DNA of 64,000 nucleotides from Halogeometricum sp. S3BR5-2 (lineage in GTDB: Archaea > Halobacteriota > Halobacteria > Halobacteriales > Haloferacaceae), in assembly GCF_031624635.1 (NCBI RefSeq), contig NZ_JAMQOQ010000003.1:1-64000 (forward strand). Reading direction: 5' to 3'. Under the pieces are notes generated by a model. The model was not told the origin of the DNA and made no database searches. It saw only the letters and a list, made by a program, of their open reading frames with translations. Positions within the stretch are counted from its first letter, which is position 1. The number at the start of each line of letters is the position of its first letter. Positions 25,782 through 34,785 of the stretch are shown here, piece by piece. The position numbers were made by a program, and so were the translations under genes.

Positions 25782-26540
25782 TCACCGATACCGCACGTTC
25801 AGTTCTAGCTCGTCCGCCGCGCCGAGCAAGATGTCGGGAAGCGTCTCTCTGTACCACTCGCCGCGCATTCGCCCGGCGGGAGCGGAGACGCTGAGTGCGC
25901 CGAGAACCTGACCCGCGACGCCGAGGACCGGCACACCGACCGAGCAGAGTCCCTCAACGCGGCCTTCGCGGTTGAACGCGTACCCCTGTTCACGAATCGT
26001 CGCGAGCTCCTCGCGTAACTCCTCCTCGTCGGTGATCGAGCTCTCGGTGAGCCTCGGCAACCCGTGTTTTTCGATCACTTCTACGAGTTCTCTCTCGGGC
26101 AAGTTCGCGAGAATCGCCTTGCCGCACGCGGTAACGTGGAGGTCGAAGCGTTGGCCGCCTTGCGTGTCCGTTTCTACTCCGCGGTCCCCGCTCGCGACGT
26201 GCACGTAGACCCCGCGGTAATGTTCTTTGACGACGAACTGACACCGCTCTTCGGTCTCGACTGCCAGTTTCTCGACGATCGGTTTAGCCATCCGGTAGAC
26301 CGGTTCACGGTGCTGAGCGTAGTATCCGTGTTCGAGAAATTTCAGGCTCAGGTAGTAGATATCTCCCTGTTTGACTACGTACCTGTTCTCCTGGAGTGCG
26401 GAGAGATGGCGATAAACGGTACTCTTTCCGATATCGAGGTTATCGGACAGTTCGCTCACCCGTGCCCCGTCGAACTCTTGCAGAGCGTCGACGATACGAA
26501 ACATCGTATCGGCCGTCTTCACGCTCGCCTTCGAGCACAT
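25782..26540 (-). CDS. IclR-family transcriptional regulator (252 aa)
   Basis: N-terminal winged helix (about residues 10-65: ASVKTADTMFRIVDAL, GKSTVYRHLSAL) and C-terminal IclR effector domain (about 80-250, with ACGKAILANLPERELVEVIE and GVPVLGVAGQVLGALSVSAPAGRM). IclR proteins respond to small acids and control catabolic genes. It lies at the end of the first catabolic block and is the best candidate regulator of it. Its own promoter has a partial inverted repeat over the TATA box (26557-26581), consistent with autoregulation. The start ATG at 26540 sits 22-32 bases from that box. Confidence 0.88.
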   Translation of the reverse strand: MCSKASVKTADTMFRIVDALQEFDGARVSELSDNLDIGKSTVYRHLSALQENRYVVKQGDIYYLSLKFLEHGYYAQHREPVYRMAKPIVEKLAVETEERCQFVVKEHYRGVYVHVASGDRGVETDTQGGQRFDLHVTACGKAILANLPERELVEVIEKHGLPRLTESSITDEEELREELATIREQGYAFNREGRVEGLCSVGVPVLGVAGQVLGALSVSAPAGRMRGEWYRETLPDILLGAADELELNVRYR

Positions 26541-26556
26541 GGATAGTACAAGACCG

Positions 26557-26581
26557 CCACGATATATAATATTTCGTATGG
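26557..26581 (-). promoter_or_regulatory. TATA box with overlapping imperfect inverted repeat before the IclR gene
   Basis: CCACGATA (26557-26564) and TTTCGTATGG (26572-26581) form imperfect arms around the AT-rich TATAATA centre. The TATA element lies 22-32 bases before the start codon at 26540. A bound regulator would cover the core promoter. Confidence 0.4.
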
Positions 26582-27285
26582 TGGGAACACCCTCGCCGCC
26601 AGAAAGCGAACCCCTCAGTGCCAGAACGCCACGGATTCACCTCTAATACGCTGATACTGTTCGTCTCTCGTCCGAACCCTCTAAGTCGTTGCTTCGGTCG
26701 TGAAGTCAGTTCCATTACAGTATTAGTTTTGAAATGGATTCTGGGAACACTCATGGCCTGCGTTGTATCCCCAGGGGTCAGAACTACTCGTGTGTCCGAA
26801 TCCAATCCGATGGTACGAGAGATGTATCTCGAAGACGGTGGATGTATCTATCTTCGATAAGGGGAGCTCGCTTGGGTCGATGTGAATATGATAATCCGCA
26901 GATGGTTGTTACACCAGCATTTGTGAACTACAAATTCGGATAAAGAGTATCAAGATGGCTTGTTTGCATCTATATTTTAGGACGAGGTACACGGCTGACC
27001 GTCCGGGAAATAGCTCCGAGGCTCCGTAGTCGAGTCATGTGAGCGCCGAGAGTCACTCGGCTCTACGAAACGGGTCGTCGCCGCGCCATCGATACAGGTC
27101 GGCGAACTACTCCTGTCGCTCTCGAACGGCTCTACCAAGGGGTATCGCACATCTGTCGAAGAGGAAACAACTATGTGCGCGACTGAGTTCTGCAACAGTA
27201 TGTCGAGTGGTCCTCGTATGAGCAATCCCCTCCTGAACGACGCTCGGCCACCAACGAGCGAAGTAGCCTCGATTCGAGAGGGATC
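26582..27285. other. Gene-poor, AT-richer stretch, about 700 bases
   Basis: No supported gene on either strand. A minus frame at 26440-26805 is open and has a protein-like piece (ELTSRPKQRLRGFGRETNS), but it overlaps the IclR gene in the wrong frame and lacks acidic composition. The stretch separates the catabolic block from the ABC transporter pair and could be a site of past insertion. Confidence 0.35.
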
Positions 27286-28116
27286 ATGACCCACGCCATC
27301 GAAGCGCAAGGACTGACGAAACGGTTCGGAAGCGAAGTCGCCGTCGAAGGTCTCGACCTCACAGTAGCACCCGGGACGGTGTACGGCTTCCTCGGGCCGA
27401 ACGGCGCCGGGAAGACGACCACGATGCGGATGTTGACCTCACTGACTCGCCCGACGAATGGTGAGGCGTGGATCGACGGACAGTCCGTCTCCGACCGCGA
27501 CGCCGTCCGTGCGTCGATCGGCTATCTACCCGAGGAACCGCCGGTTTTCGACGAACTGACGGGTCGCGAACAACTGGAGTACTTCGGTCGGCTCCGAGAC
27601 CTCCCTCCCGAGATCATAGATCGGCGAATCACGAACTGGTTGGACCGATTCGATCTGACGGACGATGCGAACAAACGAATCGAGGACTACTCGAAGGGAA
27701 TGCGGCAGAAAGTCGGACTGATACAGACGCTGCTGCACGAACCCGACGTCGTCTTCCTCGACGAACCGACCAGCGGGCTGGATCCGCGCGCCGCCCGGAC
27801 CGTACTGGACGTCATCGCCGAACTCACCGACGAGGGTCAGACGGTGTTTCTCTCGACGCACATCCTCTCCGTCGTCGAAGAACTCGCCGACGTGGTGGGC
27901 GTCCTCTACGAGGGTGACCTCGTGACCGAGGGGTCGCCGGCGGAACTCACGGCGCGGATGGAATCCGAGGACGGAACGACGCTCGAAGACGTGTTCCTCT
28001 CGGTCACGGCCGAACGGGAACGGACGCCGACCGGGAGGGGAGCGAAACCGGAATCGAGCGTGGCCCGCTCGGACGGAGCAACTGATTCGACGAAGCCGGA
28101 CGCGGACGACCGATGA
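27286..28116 (+). CDS. ABC transporter ATP-binding protein (276 aa)
   Basis: Single nucleotide-binding domain: Walker A GPNGAGKT (37-44), signature YSKGMRQKVGLIQ, Walker B VVFLDEPTSGLD and the switch His in STHILS. It resembles ABC-2 type export or membrane-associated ATPases rather than binding-protein-dependent importers. A Ser/Asp/Lys-rich tail follows the domain. The stop overlaps the start of the permease gene (ATGA at 28113), so they form one transporter. Substrate unknown. Confidence 0.9.
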   Translation: MTHAIEAQGLTKRFGSEVAVEGLDLTVAPGTVYGFLGPNGAGKTTTMRMLTSLTRPTNGEAWIDGQSVSDRDAVRASIGYLPEEPPVFDELTGREQLEYFGRLRDLPPEIIDRRITNWLDRFDLTDDANKRIEDYSKGMRQKVGLIQTLLHEPDVVFLDEPTSGLDPRAARTVLDVIAELTDEGQTVFLSTHILSVVEELADVVGVLYEGDLVTEGSPAELTARMESEDGTTLEDVFLSVTAERERTPTGRGAKPESSVARSDGATDSTKPDADDR

Positions 28117-29726
28117 CGTGGCTGAACCGATCCCGGCTGGTTGCTCGGACCGAACTTCGGCGTCGATGGCGGACGATACGGGACAACGACACGCAGATGG
28201 TGGTACTCGCGTTCGGATTGCTGCTGTTCTTGCCGTTCTCCCTCGGCGGGTTGGTCGGCGCGTACGCCGCCGGCGAGTTCGTCGCCGGGAGTGAGACCGA
28301 CCGGATCGTCGAGTGGAGCCGAATGGGATTCGTCTACGCGTGGATCGGCGTCACAGCGCTCGGCGGCTATCGAGCGTACTCCGTCGCACTGCGACCGGAC
28401 AACCTCGACGGGCTCTTGACGACGGTCTCACACCGAGTCGTCATCAGCGGGCTCGTGGGGGCGGAGCTTGCGCTGTGGTCTGCGTTCGGACTCACGGCCG
28501 GAAGCGCGGCGGCGGTCACCTTCGCAATCGGGGCGGGCTCGGTTCTCACGGTGCCCGTCGTGTTGCTTACGCTCTGTCTCGTACTCGGTACCGGACTGCC
28601 CGCCGGCTTCCTGCTGGCCCTCGGCGTTCGGAACGCGGGTGTCCGATCGGTGCTACTCAGTCGGCTCCGGACACTGTTCGTCGTCCTGCTCAGCGTCGGA
28701 TACTTCGCCGTGATCTTCACGAACTCGTTTGCGTCGGTCTTAGAACCCGTGTACCGGGTGCTCGCGCTGACGCCGGTGGCCTGGTTCGGGGACCTCGCGG
28801 CGGTCGGCCTCGCTGCCGGTGCGTCGCCGCTCCGCGCGGTCGGGAGCGTGGTATTCTCGGCCGTGTTCATCACCACGACGGTCGCGGCGCTGTTTCGGCT
28901 CTCCGAGTCGCTGTGGTACGCCGACGGCGTCCACGTCACTCACGAAGAGGATCGGTCGTCGGCTGTCGCATCGCGATTCGCGGGACTCTCGAGCGTCTTC
29001 TCTCAGCCCGTATTCGGGGTTGTACAGGCCGACTGGAAGCGTGCGCGGCGCTCACCGCTCTCGCTCTCGTTCGCGCTGTACCCGCTCATCTTCCTCGTGA
29101 ACCCACTCGTCACGGCCGTACGGACCGGTGTGGTCGGACCCGGACTGCCGCTGTGGGTGCTCGTCTGTGGAACGTGGGTCACGGGCTCGTTGTTCGCGCT
29201 CAACGTCCTCGGCCAAGAGGGCGCGGCGCTGCCCGTCACGCTGCTGTCCGAGGTTCCCGAACGAGCGCTGCTCGTCGGTCACGTCGTCTCCGGCGCCGTT
29301 CCGATGGTGCCGATGACCGTCGCGGCAACCGTCCTCACGGGCGTCCTCAGTCCGCACTCGCCGCAGACCGTCGCGACGCTCGGCGTCTCAGCGCTCGTTC
29401 TGTCGGTCGGGTCGGGAGCGATCGCTACGGGTATCGGCGTCGCGTTTCCGCGCTTCGAGGCTGTCAGCGTCTCCCGAAGCACGAAAGCGATCGTACCGAG
29501 TGCCTTCGCGTTCGGGTTCTACTCGCTCGCTGTGCTCGGCGTTGCGCTCCCGACGGTGGCCGCTCACTTAGACGTCCTCGGACACGCGCTCGCCTCGCTG
29601 TTCGGTGTCGACCGATTCGTGATCGGAATCGGTGGGACGCTCGGCTCCGCCACTCTCGCGTGTATCGTCGGTGCCATCTCCGTATCCAACGCCCGGAAGG
29701 GAATCGGCGGGTATCAGTTCGGATGA
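28113..29726 (+). CDS. ABC transporter permease, large membrane subunit (537 aa)
   Basis: About twelve hydrophobic segments and two short soluble loops; near the middle an acidic loop (HEEDRSSAVASRFAGL) separates two halves, and PVFGVVQADWKRARRSP precedes the second half. Arg-rich patches near the cytoplasmic N-terminus (SRLVARTELRRRWRT) fit an ABC-2-like exporter subunit. It is coupled to the ATPase by a 4-base overlap. No family name beyond ABC permease can be given. The next genes face the other way. Confidence 0.8.
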   Translation: MTWLNRSRLVARTELRRRWRTIRDNDTQMVVLAFGLLLFLPFSLGGLVGAYAAGEFVAGSETDRIVEWSRMGFVYAWIGVTALGGYRAYSVALRPDNLDGLLTTVSHRVVISGLVGAELALWSAFGLTAGSAAAVTFAIGAGSVLTVPVVLLTLCLVLGTGLPAGFLLALGVRNAGVRSVLLSRLRTLFVVLLSVGYFAVIFTNSFASVLEPVYRVLALTPVAWFGDLAAVGLAAGASPLRAVGSVVFSAVFITTTVAALFRLSESLWYADGVHVTHEEDRSSAVASRFAGLSSVFSQPVFGVVQADWKRARRSPLSLSFALYPLIFLVNPLVTAVRTGVVGPGLPLWVLVCGTWVTGSLFALNVLGQEGAALPVTLLSEVPERALLVGHVVSGAVPMVPMTVAATVLTGVLSPHSPQTVATLGVSALVLSVGSGAIATGIGVAFPRFEAVSVSRSTKAIVPSAFAFGFYSLAVLGVALPTVAAHLDVLGHALASLFGVDRFVIGIGGTLGSATLACIVGAISVSNARKGIGGYQFG

Positions 29727-29727
29727 C

Positions 29728-29985
29728 TCACTCCCAGTATGAATCAACCGGTTCACCAGCGAGTCGTGCGCGGGCGAACAGATACGTGTAATGAACGAGA
29801 ATGTAGCCGAGACAGAGAAACCACCCCTGCGGCTCCGAGACTAAGTCCCAGGTGCGTTCCGCGCCTCTTGTAGTTTCCATGGAGAGCGTTTCCAGACCGG
29901 TAACTGATTCGAGATCCGGCCCGACGACCAGCACAAACACGCACATGTAGAGAAAAATCACGGTGCGTGCTCGATTCTGTATCAA
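29728..29985 (-). CDS. Small two-segment membrane protein (85 aa)
   Basis: Two hydrophobic segments (about residues 8-22 and 55-69) joined by an acidic loop. The start codon overlaps the stop of the preceding sensor-domain gene (ATGA at 29982-29985), so both are made from one transcript and may act together. Its stop lies one base from the converging permease stop. No family recognised; it could be a small subunit or a regulator of the sensor-like protein. Confidence 0.6.
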   Translation of the reverse strand: MIQNRARTVIFLYMCVFVLVVGPDLESVTGLETLSMETTRGAERTWDLVSEPQGWFLCLGYILVHYTYLFARARLAGEPVDSYWE

Positions 29986-30653
29986 GAGTGTTCTGATCCT
30001 GCTGTCGGAGTTCCCAGAAGGGCCGTCGCCATCCGTTCAGCAACGTAGCCGAATCCGTTGGCCAGGTGTAGGGTCAGAACGATGAGGCAGAGGCCTGCTC
30101 CCGTCGCGAGTACGGTCTCCGGGACCGTCTCGACCGTCCAGGTCACGGGCTCACCGTTGACCTCCCCGAACCCGATTTCAGTCGGTCGACTGACCACGGC
30201 CGAGACCAACGACAGACCCTGCGCTACTCCGTACACGAGAACGCCGCCGACGATACCGAGAAAGGATTTCAGGGAGAGGAACCCGAACCCTCGCCAAGTG
30301 CTCGGTGCGTCGAGATACCCTCGGAGTTGCCCGCCGATTCCGTCACCGAAGTCGACGTCGTTCGTCTGAGCGAGGGAAACGTCGAGCAGCGCACCGGCCA
30401 GTCGGCGCTCCAGCGCGGTCAGCAGACGGACGAGGAGAACCATGAGCAGCAGGATAGCGACCCCCACGAGCAGTATCGAAAGCACCGCTCCGAAGACCAT
30501 CCCGAAACTGAACAGCGTCCAGTAGAACATCGCGAGCGGCAACGCGACGATGAGATACGCCAGCCGTTTGTACGTCCGCTTGGCAAACACCGGGCTGACC
30601 GCCGCTCGAACGGCCCCCACGAGAGGGGTGTGAGAGCTGGAGAGGGAGGGCAT
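29982..30653 (-). CDS. Putative sensor-domain membrane protein (223 aa)
   Basis: Four hydrophobic segments: a pair at about residues 30-80 (YLIVALPLAMFYWTLFSFGM, VLSILLVGVAILLLMVLL) and a second pair at about 140-200. The arrangement, with an ALERRLAGALL segment after the first pair and a RGFGFLSLKSFLGIVGGVL block, matches the 'putative sensor' domain found in haloarchaea and actinobacteria, often next to transport or two-component genes. No kinase or output domain is attached. The start at MPSLSSSH (30653) is preferred over the 10-residue longer form. Confidence 0.65.
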   Translation of the reverse strand: MPSLSSSHTPLVGAVRAAVSPVFAKRTYKRLAYLIVALPLAMFYWTLFSFGMVFGAVLSILLVGVAILLLMVLLVRLLTALERRLAGALLDVSLAQTNDVDFGDGIGGQLRGYLDAPSTWRGFGFLSLKSFLGIVGGVLVYGVAQGLSLVSAVVSRPTEIGFGEVNGEPVTWTVETVPETVLATGAGLCLIVLTLHLANGFGYVAERMATALLGTPTAGSEHS

Positions 30654-30959
30654 TGTCAGGTATCTGTCTACTAGACAGGCCAATCAAGATTCCGGATGGC
30701 CCGTTTCGACCCGTGTGTTACCTGAATCAAAGAGAGTCCCGCCGTTCACGGGGGACGTAAATCCGACAACCACGCAGACCTGCTGAAACTGTCGATGCAG
30801 GCGTTCTATCCGATGATATTCAACGCCGCCGAGCGGAGTCGCGTCACTCCGGTGACCGATAGTCGGAGGCCCCATTTCCGGACCGTTCGGGTGCTGGCTG
30901 ACTCATCCCCGACACGGAATGGGACTCGACCAGCGGTTCTCCTACTTCCGGCGTGTCAC
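30654..30959. other. Intergenic stretch, about 300 bases
   Basis: Lies upstream of the sensor-domain gene and downstream of trkH. No gene is supported; it should hold the promoter of the minus-strand pair near its left end. Confidence 0.4.
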
Positions 30960-32456
30960 CTACGACCGCCAGTAGGACGGCGTCAACAACACCAACACCG
31001 GGATGATCTCGATCCGACCGATCCACATGAGGAACGTCATCACGAGTTTCGTCGACGTCGGAAACGGGTCGTAACTTTCGAGCGGGCCCGCGATCCCGAA
31101 CGCCGGTCCGACGTTGAAGAACGTCGCTGCTGCTGCGCTCATCGCCTCGAATTCGGAAACCGTCAAGCGTACTCGAGATGCGTCGACGACGACGAAAATC
31201 GTGGCGAGGATGAAGAAAACGAGGCTGACAAGCGTGTAGGCGTAGATGTCTCGAATCGTCTCCTCGTCGACGACGTTTCCGCTCAGGCGGATCGGTCGAA
31301 TCGCACTCGGATTGGACGCGGTGAACAGATCCCGTCGAAACGCCTTTATGACGACCAACCAGCGGAGCGCCTTGATCGAACACGTCGTACTTCCGGCCAT
31401 CCCGCCGATGAACATACAGACGAACAGGAGATGCTTCGCCCCCGACGACCAGAGATTGAAGTCCGTACTCGCGTAGCCGGTCGTCGTCACGATGGAGACG
31501 ACTTGAAAGAGCGAGTGACGGGCAATCGCTTCGAGGCTGGTGTACGGCGCACCGTCGGCGAACAGCATCCCCCCGACACCGAGGGTGAAGAACGCCAGAA
31601 TTCCGACGTAGAATCGAAATTCGTCGCTCTGTCGGAGTCGCTCGAAGTTTCCGTGGACGACGAAGTAAATCAGAATGAAACTCGTCGCCCCGATGGCCAT
31701 GAAGGGGACGATCGCCCACTGAACGGCGGGGGAAAACGCAGCGATACTGTCGCCGCGCGGCGAAAACCCGCTCGTCGAAATCGTCGTGAATGCGTGAGCC
31801 ACGGCGTCGTACAGCGTCATCTCGGGTGCGTATCCGACGAGGTGCAGCCCGTAGAGCACTGCTACTTGCAGGCCGGTCAGACTGATGTAGATCTTCCAGA
31901 GGAGAGCGGCGGTTTCAGAGATGCGGGGCGTGAGTTTGTTCACGTCTTGCGTCTGCGTCTCGGTCTCCATGAGTTGGGCACCACCGACCGAGAGCTGAGA
32001 GAGCACCGCCGTCGCGAGAACGAGGATTCCGAGCCCGCCGATCCACTGTAGCATCGCCCGCCACATGAGAACCGCTCGTGAGTGTCGGTCGAAGTCGACG
32101 ATGATCGTCGCCCCCGTCGTCGTGATCCCGCTCATACTCTCGAAGACCGCGTTTACGGGCTCCGCAAGCACCCCTTCGCCGGCGAGTACGAACGGGGCTG
32201 CGCCGACGAGCGAGAGAAACAGCCACGTCAGCGACACCATCAGAAACGCCTCGCGCGTCCGCAGGTCCCGATCCTCGGTCAGTTGTTCGAGTCCGAGACC
32301 ACCCACGACTGTGCCGATCATCGGCAGGACGAAGGGGAGCAGCGGCGTTCCATCGTAGAGTGCGAGTCCGAGCGGAAGGACGAGCGGGATCCAGAGCCAC
32401 TTGAGTATCGTCCCGACCAGTCGGCAGCTGACCCGCCAGTCGACTCGCACTCTCAT
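30960..32456 (-). CDS. trkH: TrkH-type potassium uptake channel subunit (498 aa)
   Basis: A four-fold pseudo-repeat potassium transporter. The four filter loops are visible as ITTTGATI, ISTSGFSP, VTTTGYAS and FFNVGPAF, the last being the usual weaker one. About ten hydrophobic segments surround them. It takes up K+, needed in bulk by salt-in haloarchaea. The start overlaps the stop of trkA (ATGA at 32453-32456), so channel and regulator are co-translated. The ending PSYWRS is typical. Full length and intact. Confidence 0.93.
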   Translation of the reverse strand: MRVRVDWRVSCRLVGTILKWLWIPLVLPLGLALYDGTPLLPFVLPMIGTVVGGLGLEQLTEDRDLRTREAFLMVSLTWLFLSLVGAAPFVLAGEGVLAEPVNAVFESMSGITTTGATIIVDFDRHSRAVLMWRAMLQWIGGLGILVLATAVLSQLSVGGAQLMETETQTQDVNKLTPRISETAALLWKIYISLTGLQVAVLYGLHLVGYAPEMTLYDAVAHAFTTISTSGFSPRGDSIAAFSPAVQWAIVPFMAIGATSFILIYFVVHGNFERLRQSDEFRFYVGILAFFTLGVGGMLFADGAPYTSLEAIARHSLFQVVSIVTTTGYASTDFNLWSSGAKHLLFVCMFIGGMAGSTTCSIKALRWLVVIKAFRRDLFTASNPSAIRPIRLSGNVVDEETIRDIYAYTLVSLVFFILATIFVVVDASRVRLTVSEFEAMSAAAATFFNVGPAFGIAGPLESYDPFPTSTKLVMTFLMWIGRIEIIPVLVLLTPSYWRS

Positions 32457-33790
32457 ACGACGCTCATAACGGCGGACAGTGCATCTGCAGACACGAAGAG
32501 AACGACGTGATCTCCGGGTTCGATGACGGTATCGCCGCGGGGGACGACGAACTCCTGGTTTCGCGTGATCGCCCCGATCACGACCTCAGACGGGAGTTCA
32601 CCGACGCACTCGCGGATTGGACGGCCAGTGAGGACACTCGCTTCGTCGACCTCGATCTCCAGTACTTCCGCCTGCCGTCCCTCGATAAGCGAAAGATTCT
32701 CGATCTGTCCCTCCTGGGTGAAACGGACAATCTCTTCGGCCGTCGCCTCACGCGGGTTGATCGCGACGTCGATTCCCACCGTCTCGAAGAGGTTTGCGTA
32801 CTGCCCCTCTTCGATGACGGCCACCGTTCGCCGAACGCCGAGACTCTTCGCGAGCAGGGAGACGAGGAGGTTCTTCTCGTCGCTGTCCGCCACCGCGATA
32901 ACCGCGTCTGCTCGGTCGATATGTTCACCGACGAGAAATTCCACGTCCGTCGCGTCGTGTTTCATCACGATCGTCCCCGGGAGGGCCTCGGCGAGCTGCC
33001 GACCGCGTTCCGCATCCTGTTCGATCAGACGCGATTGGAGACCTCGCTCTTCGAGCAGTTTGGCCGTATGATACCCGATATCGCTTCCGCCGACGATGAC
33101 GATATCGCGGGCTTCGTCGGGCGTTTTCGCCGGGGCGACGGTTCTCGAAAACGCTTGGACGCTCTCCGGACTGCCGATGACGATGGCTTTGTTCCCGGCT
33201 TCGATCGGAGTCTGCCCTCGGGCGATTGCGACGTCGCCGTTCTGAACCAATGCAGCGAACGTCAGTGCCTCGAACGTGTCGACTTCTTCGACGGTACGGC
33301 CCGCGATTTCGCTGTCCGCAGCCACCTCGAACTCGGCCATCTGGACGATTCCACCGGCGAACGGGTCGACGTCGACCGCCGCCGGAAGCCCGACCACGCG
33401 CACGATATCGTTCGCCGTGAGGAGGTTCGTCGACACCATGAAGTCGACGCCGAACGCGCCTTCCGACCGGGTCCACGTGGCGAGGAAGTTCGCGTTCCGG
33501 ACGCGAGCGATAGTGAAGATGTCTCCGACGGTCTTTGCCGTTCCGCAGGAAAGTATGTTGGTCTCGTCGTCGTCGGTACTGGCGATGAGCATATCCGCCT
33601 CACCGAGACCAGCGTCTTCGAGCGTCTCTAGCGACGTTCCGTCGCCTTCGATCGCCAGGATGTCGCTCGAGTAGGTGAGTTCCTCGACCGTCTCGGGATC
33701 CACATCGATGACGATGACGTCGTGACTCTCGGCGAGGCTGGCTGCGATATTGGAACCGACCTCGCCGGCTCCGACGATGATGACTCGCAC
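32453..33790 (-). CDS. trkA: TrkA-type NAD-binding regulator of potassium uptake (445 aa)
   Basis: Two RCK halves. Rossmann motif 1 is IIVGAGEVGSNIAASL (about 4-19), motif 2 is IVIVGGSDIGYHTAKLL (about 230-246); each is followed by an RCK_C domain (VEEVDTFEALTFAALV; EIEVDEASVLTGRPI). TrkA binds NAD(H) and nucleotides and gates TrkH. The gene precedes trkH with a 4-base overlap. Length (445) is normal. A separate membrane protein with an RCK_C domain occurs at 5802-6560. Confidence 0.93.
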   Translation of the reverse strand: MRVIIVGAGEVGSNIAASLAESHDVIVIDVDPETVEELTYSSDILAIEGDGTSLETLEDAGLGEADMLIASTDDDETNILSCGTAKTVGDIFTIARVRNANFLATWTRSEGAFGVDFMVSTNLLTANDIVRVVGLPAAVDVDPFAGGIVQMAEFEVAADSEIAGRTVEEVDTFEALTFAALVQNGDVAIARGQTPIEAGNKAIVIGSPESVQAFSRTVAPAKTPDEARDIVIVGGSDIGYHTAKLLEERGLQSRLIEQDAERGRQLAEALPGTIVMKHDATDVEFLVGEHIDRADAVIAVADSDEKNLLVSLLAKSLGVRRTVAVIEEGQYANLFETVGIDVAINPREATAEEIVRFTQEGQIENLSLIEGRQAEVLEIEVDEASVLTGRPIRECVGELPSEVVIGAITRNQEFVVPRGDTVIEPGDHVVLFVSADALSAVMSVV

Positions 33791-34078
33791 TAGCTCTCCC
33801 TCAAGCTATCCATCACGTGCGGTAAAAGAGGGAGCTATACAAAAAAGTCGTTCTAGGGGAACAACGTACGAATAGTTCGTCTGAGGGACTTACACCGCTC
33901 ACCCGTTTTTCGTCCGTCAAGACCGGGCTTGGCTGTCGACAGCACCGGTAATTCAGTTATTCGGCAAACGTTAGCACGCTCTTGCGACGGTACGGATACG
34001 GAACACGCGTCCGGGCGACCGCATCTCGGCACCCGGAGAATCCATTACCGAGCAACGACAACGTCGTGCGACGTACAC

Positions 34079-34540
34079 ATGCAGGACAAACCGCTCTTCC
34101 GAGAAGTACAGCAGTTCCGTCAGCCGTGGGTTTGGGCGCTTCTCGGCGGTGTCGCACTGCTCATGCTCGCACTAGGACCCCTCGCGTGGAGCGGACTCAT
34201 CGTCGTCGGTGCGGTCGCGGGACTGCTCTACGGCCTGCGACTCGAAACCGAGGTGAGACCCGACGGAATCTACGTCAAAATGTGGCCGCTGCACCGGTCG
34301 GCCCGTCGAATCGCGTGGGCGGACGTCGAACGTTGCGAGACGACGGAGTATAGCCCGCTCCGTGAGTTCGGTGGCTGGGGCATCCGCTGGGCGCCCGGAA
34401 AGGTGGCGTACAACGTGCGTGGCAATCGGGGCGTGTGGATCGAGCGGACGAACGAGCGTGACGTACTCGTCGGGTCACAGCGTCCCGAAGCGTTGCTCGA
34501 AGCCATCGAGGAAGCAGTACCGTCATCTACCCCCGAGTAG
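34079..34540 (+). CDS. DUF6141-like membrane protein (153 aa)
   Basis: Two hydrophobic segments (about residues 17-52) precede a soluble beta-rich domain with the blocks YSPLREFGGWGIRWAPGK and YNVRGNRGVWIE, ending SQRPEALLEAI. This pattern, a membrane hairpin followed by a PH-like domain, matches DUF6141, common in haloarchaea and of unknown role. The start at MQDKPLF (34079) is chosen because the longer frame adds 50 Arg/Ser-rich residues. Confidence 0.65.
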   Translation: MQDKPLFREVQQFRQPWVWALLGGVALLMLALGPLAWSGLIVVGAVAGLLYGLRLETEVRPDGIYVKMWPLHRSARRIAWADVERCETTEYSPLREFGGWGIRWAPGKVAYNVRGNRGVWIERTNERDVLVGSQRPEALLEAIEEAVPSSTPE

Positions 34541-34608
34541 CGGGACAGACCGAACGTGGAATGTTCGCGGAGGCTATCGAACGTGGTTCGTGGAGCGGTT
34601 GTCGGCTG

Positions 34609-34633
34609 TATTCCCGCCCTGAAGGCGGGTTTA
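34609..34633 (+). repeat. Orphan insertion-sequence-type hairpin
   Basis: TTCCCGCCCTGAAGGCGGGT has the arms CCCGCC (34613-34618) and GGCGGG (34624-34629). It closely resembles the end hairpins of haloarchaeal IS200/IS605-type elements, but no transposase gene is attached. Probably a solo end left by a lost element. Confidence 0.45.
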
Positions 34634-34759
34634 GCCTCGAATTGTCCATGACGAGTTCTATCCGTAGACGGTCGAGAGAAGCCCTCGTGTTCGAGTCCGT
34701 CTCACTGATATCTAGCGCCGAGACGGACCACACAAGGAGTATTTCGACAGTGTTGGAGA

Positions 34760-34766
34760 TTTATAC
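34760..34766 (+). promoter_or_regulatory. TATA box before the GH3 gene
   Basis: TTTATAC lies 20-26 bases before the ATG at 34786, supporting that start and a leaderless transcript. Confidence 0.5.
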
Positions 34767-34785
34767 ACGAGTAGAATACATCCAC

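Noticed and set aside
26440-26805. Open minus-strand frame with a protein-like segment upstream of the first IclR gene
   Set aside because: It runs through the IclR gene in a different frame and has no family match; one protein-like piece is not sufficient.
34561-34785. 75-residue N-terminal extension of the GH3 enzyme
   Set aside because: It spans an insertion-sequence-type hairpin and the TATA box for the start at 34786, and has no family similarity.
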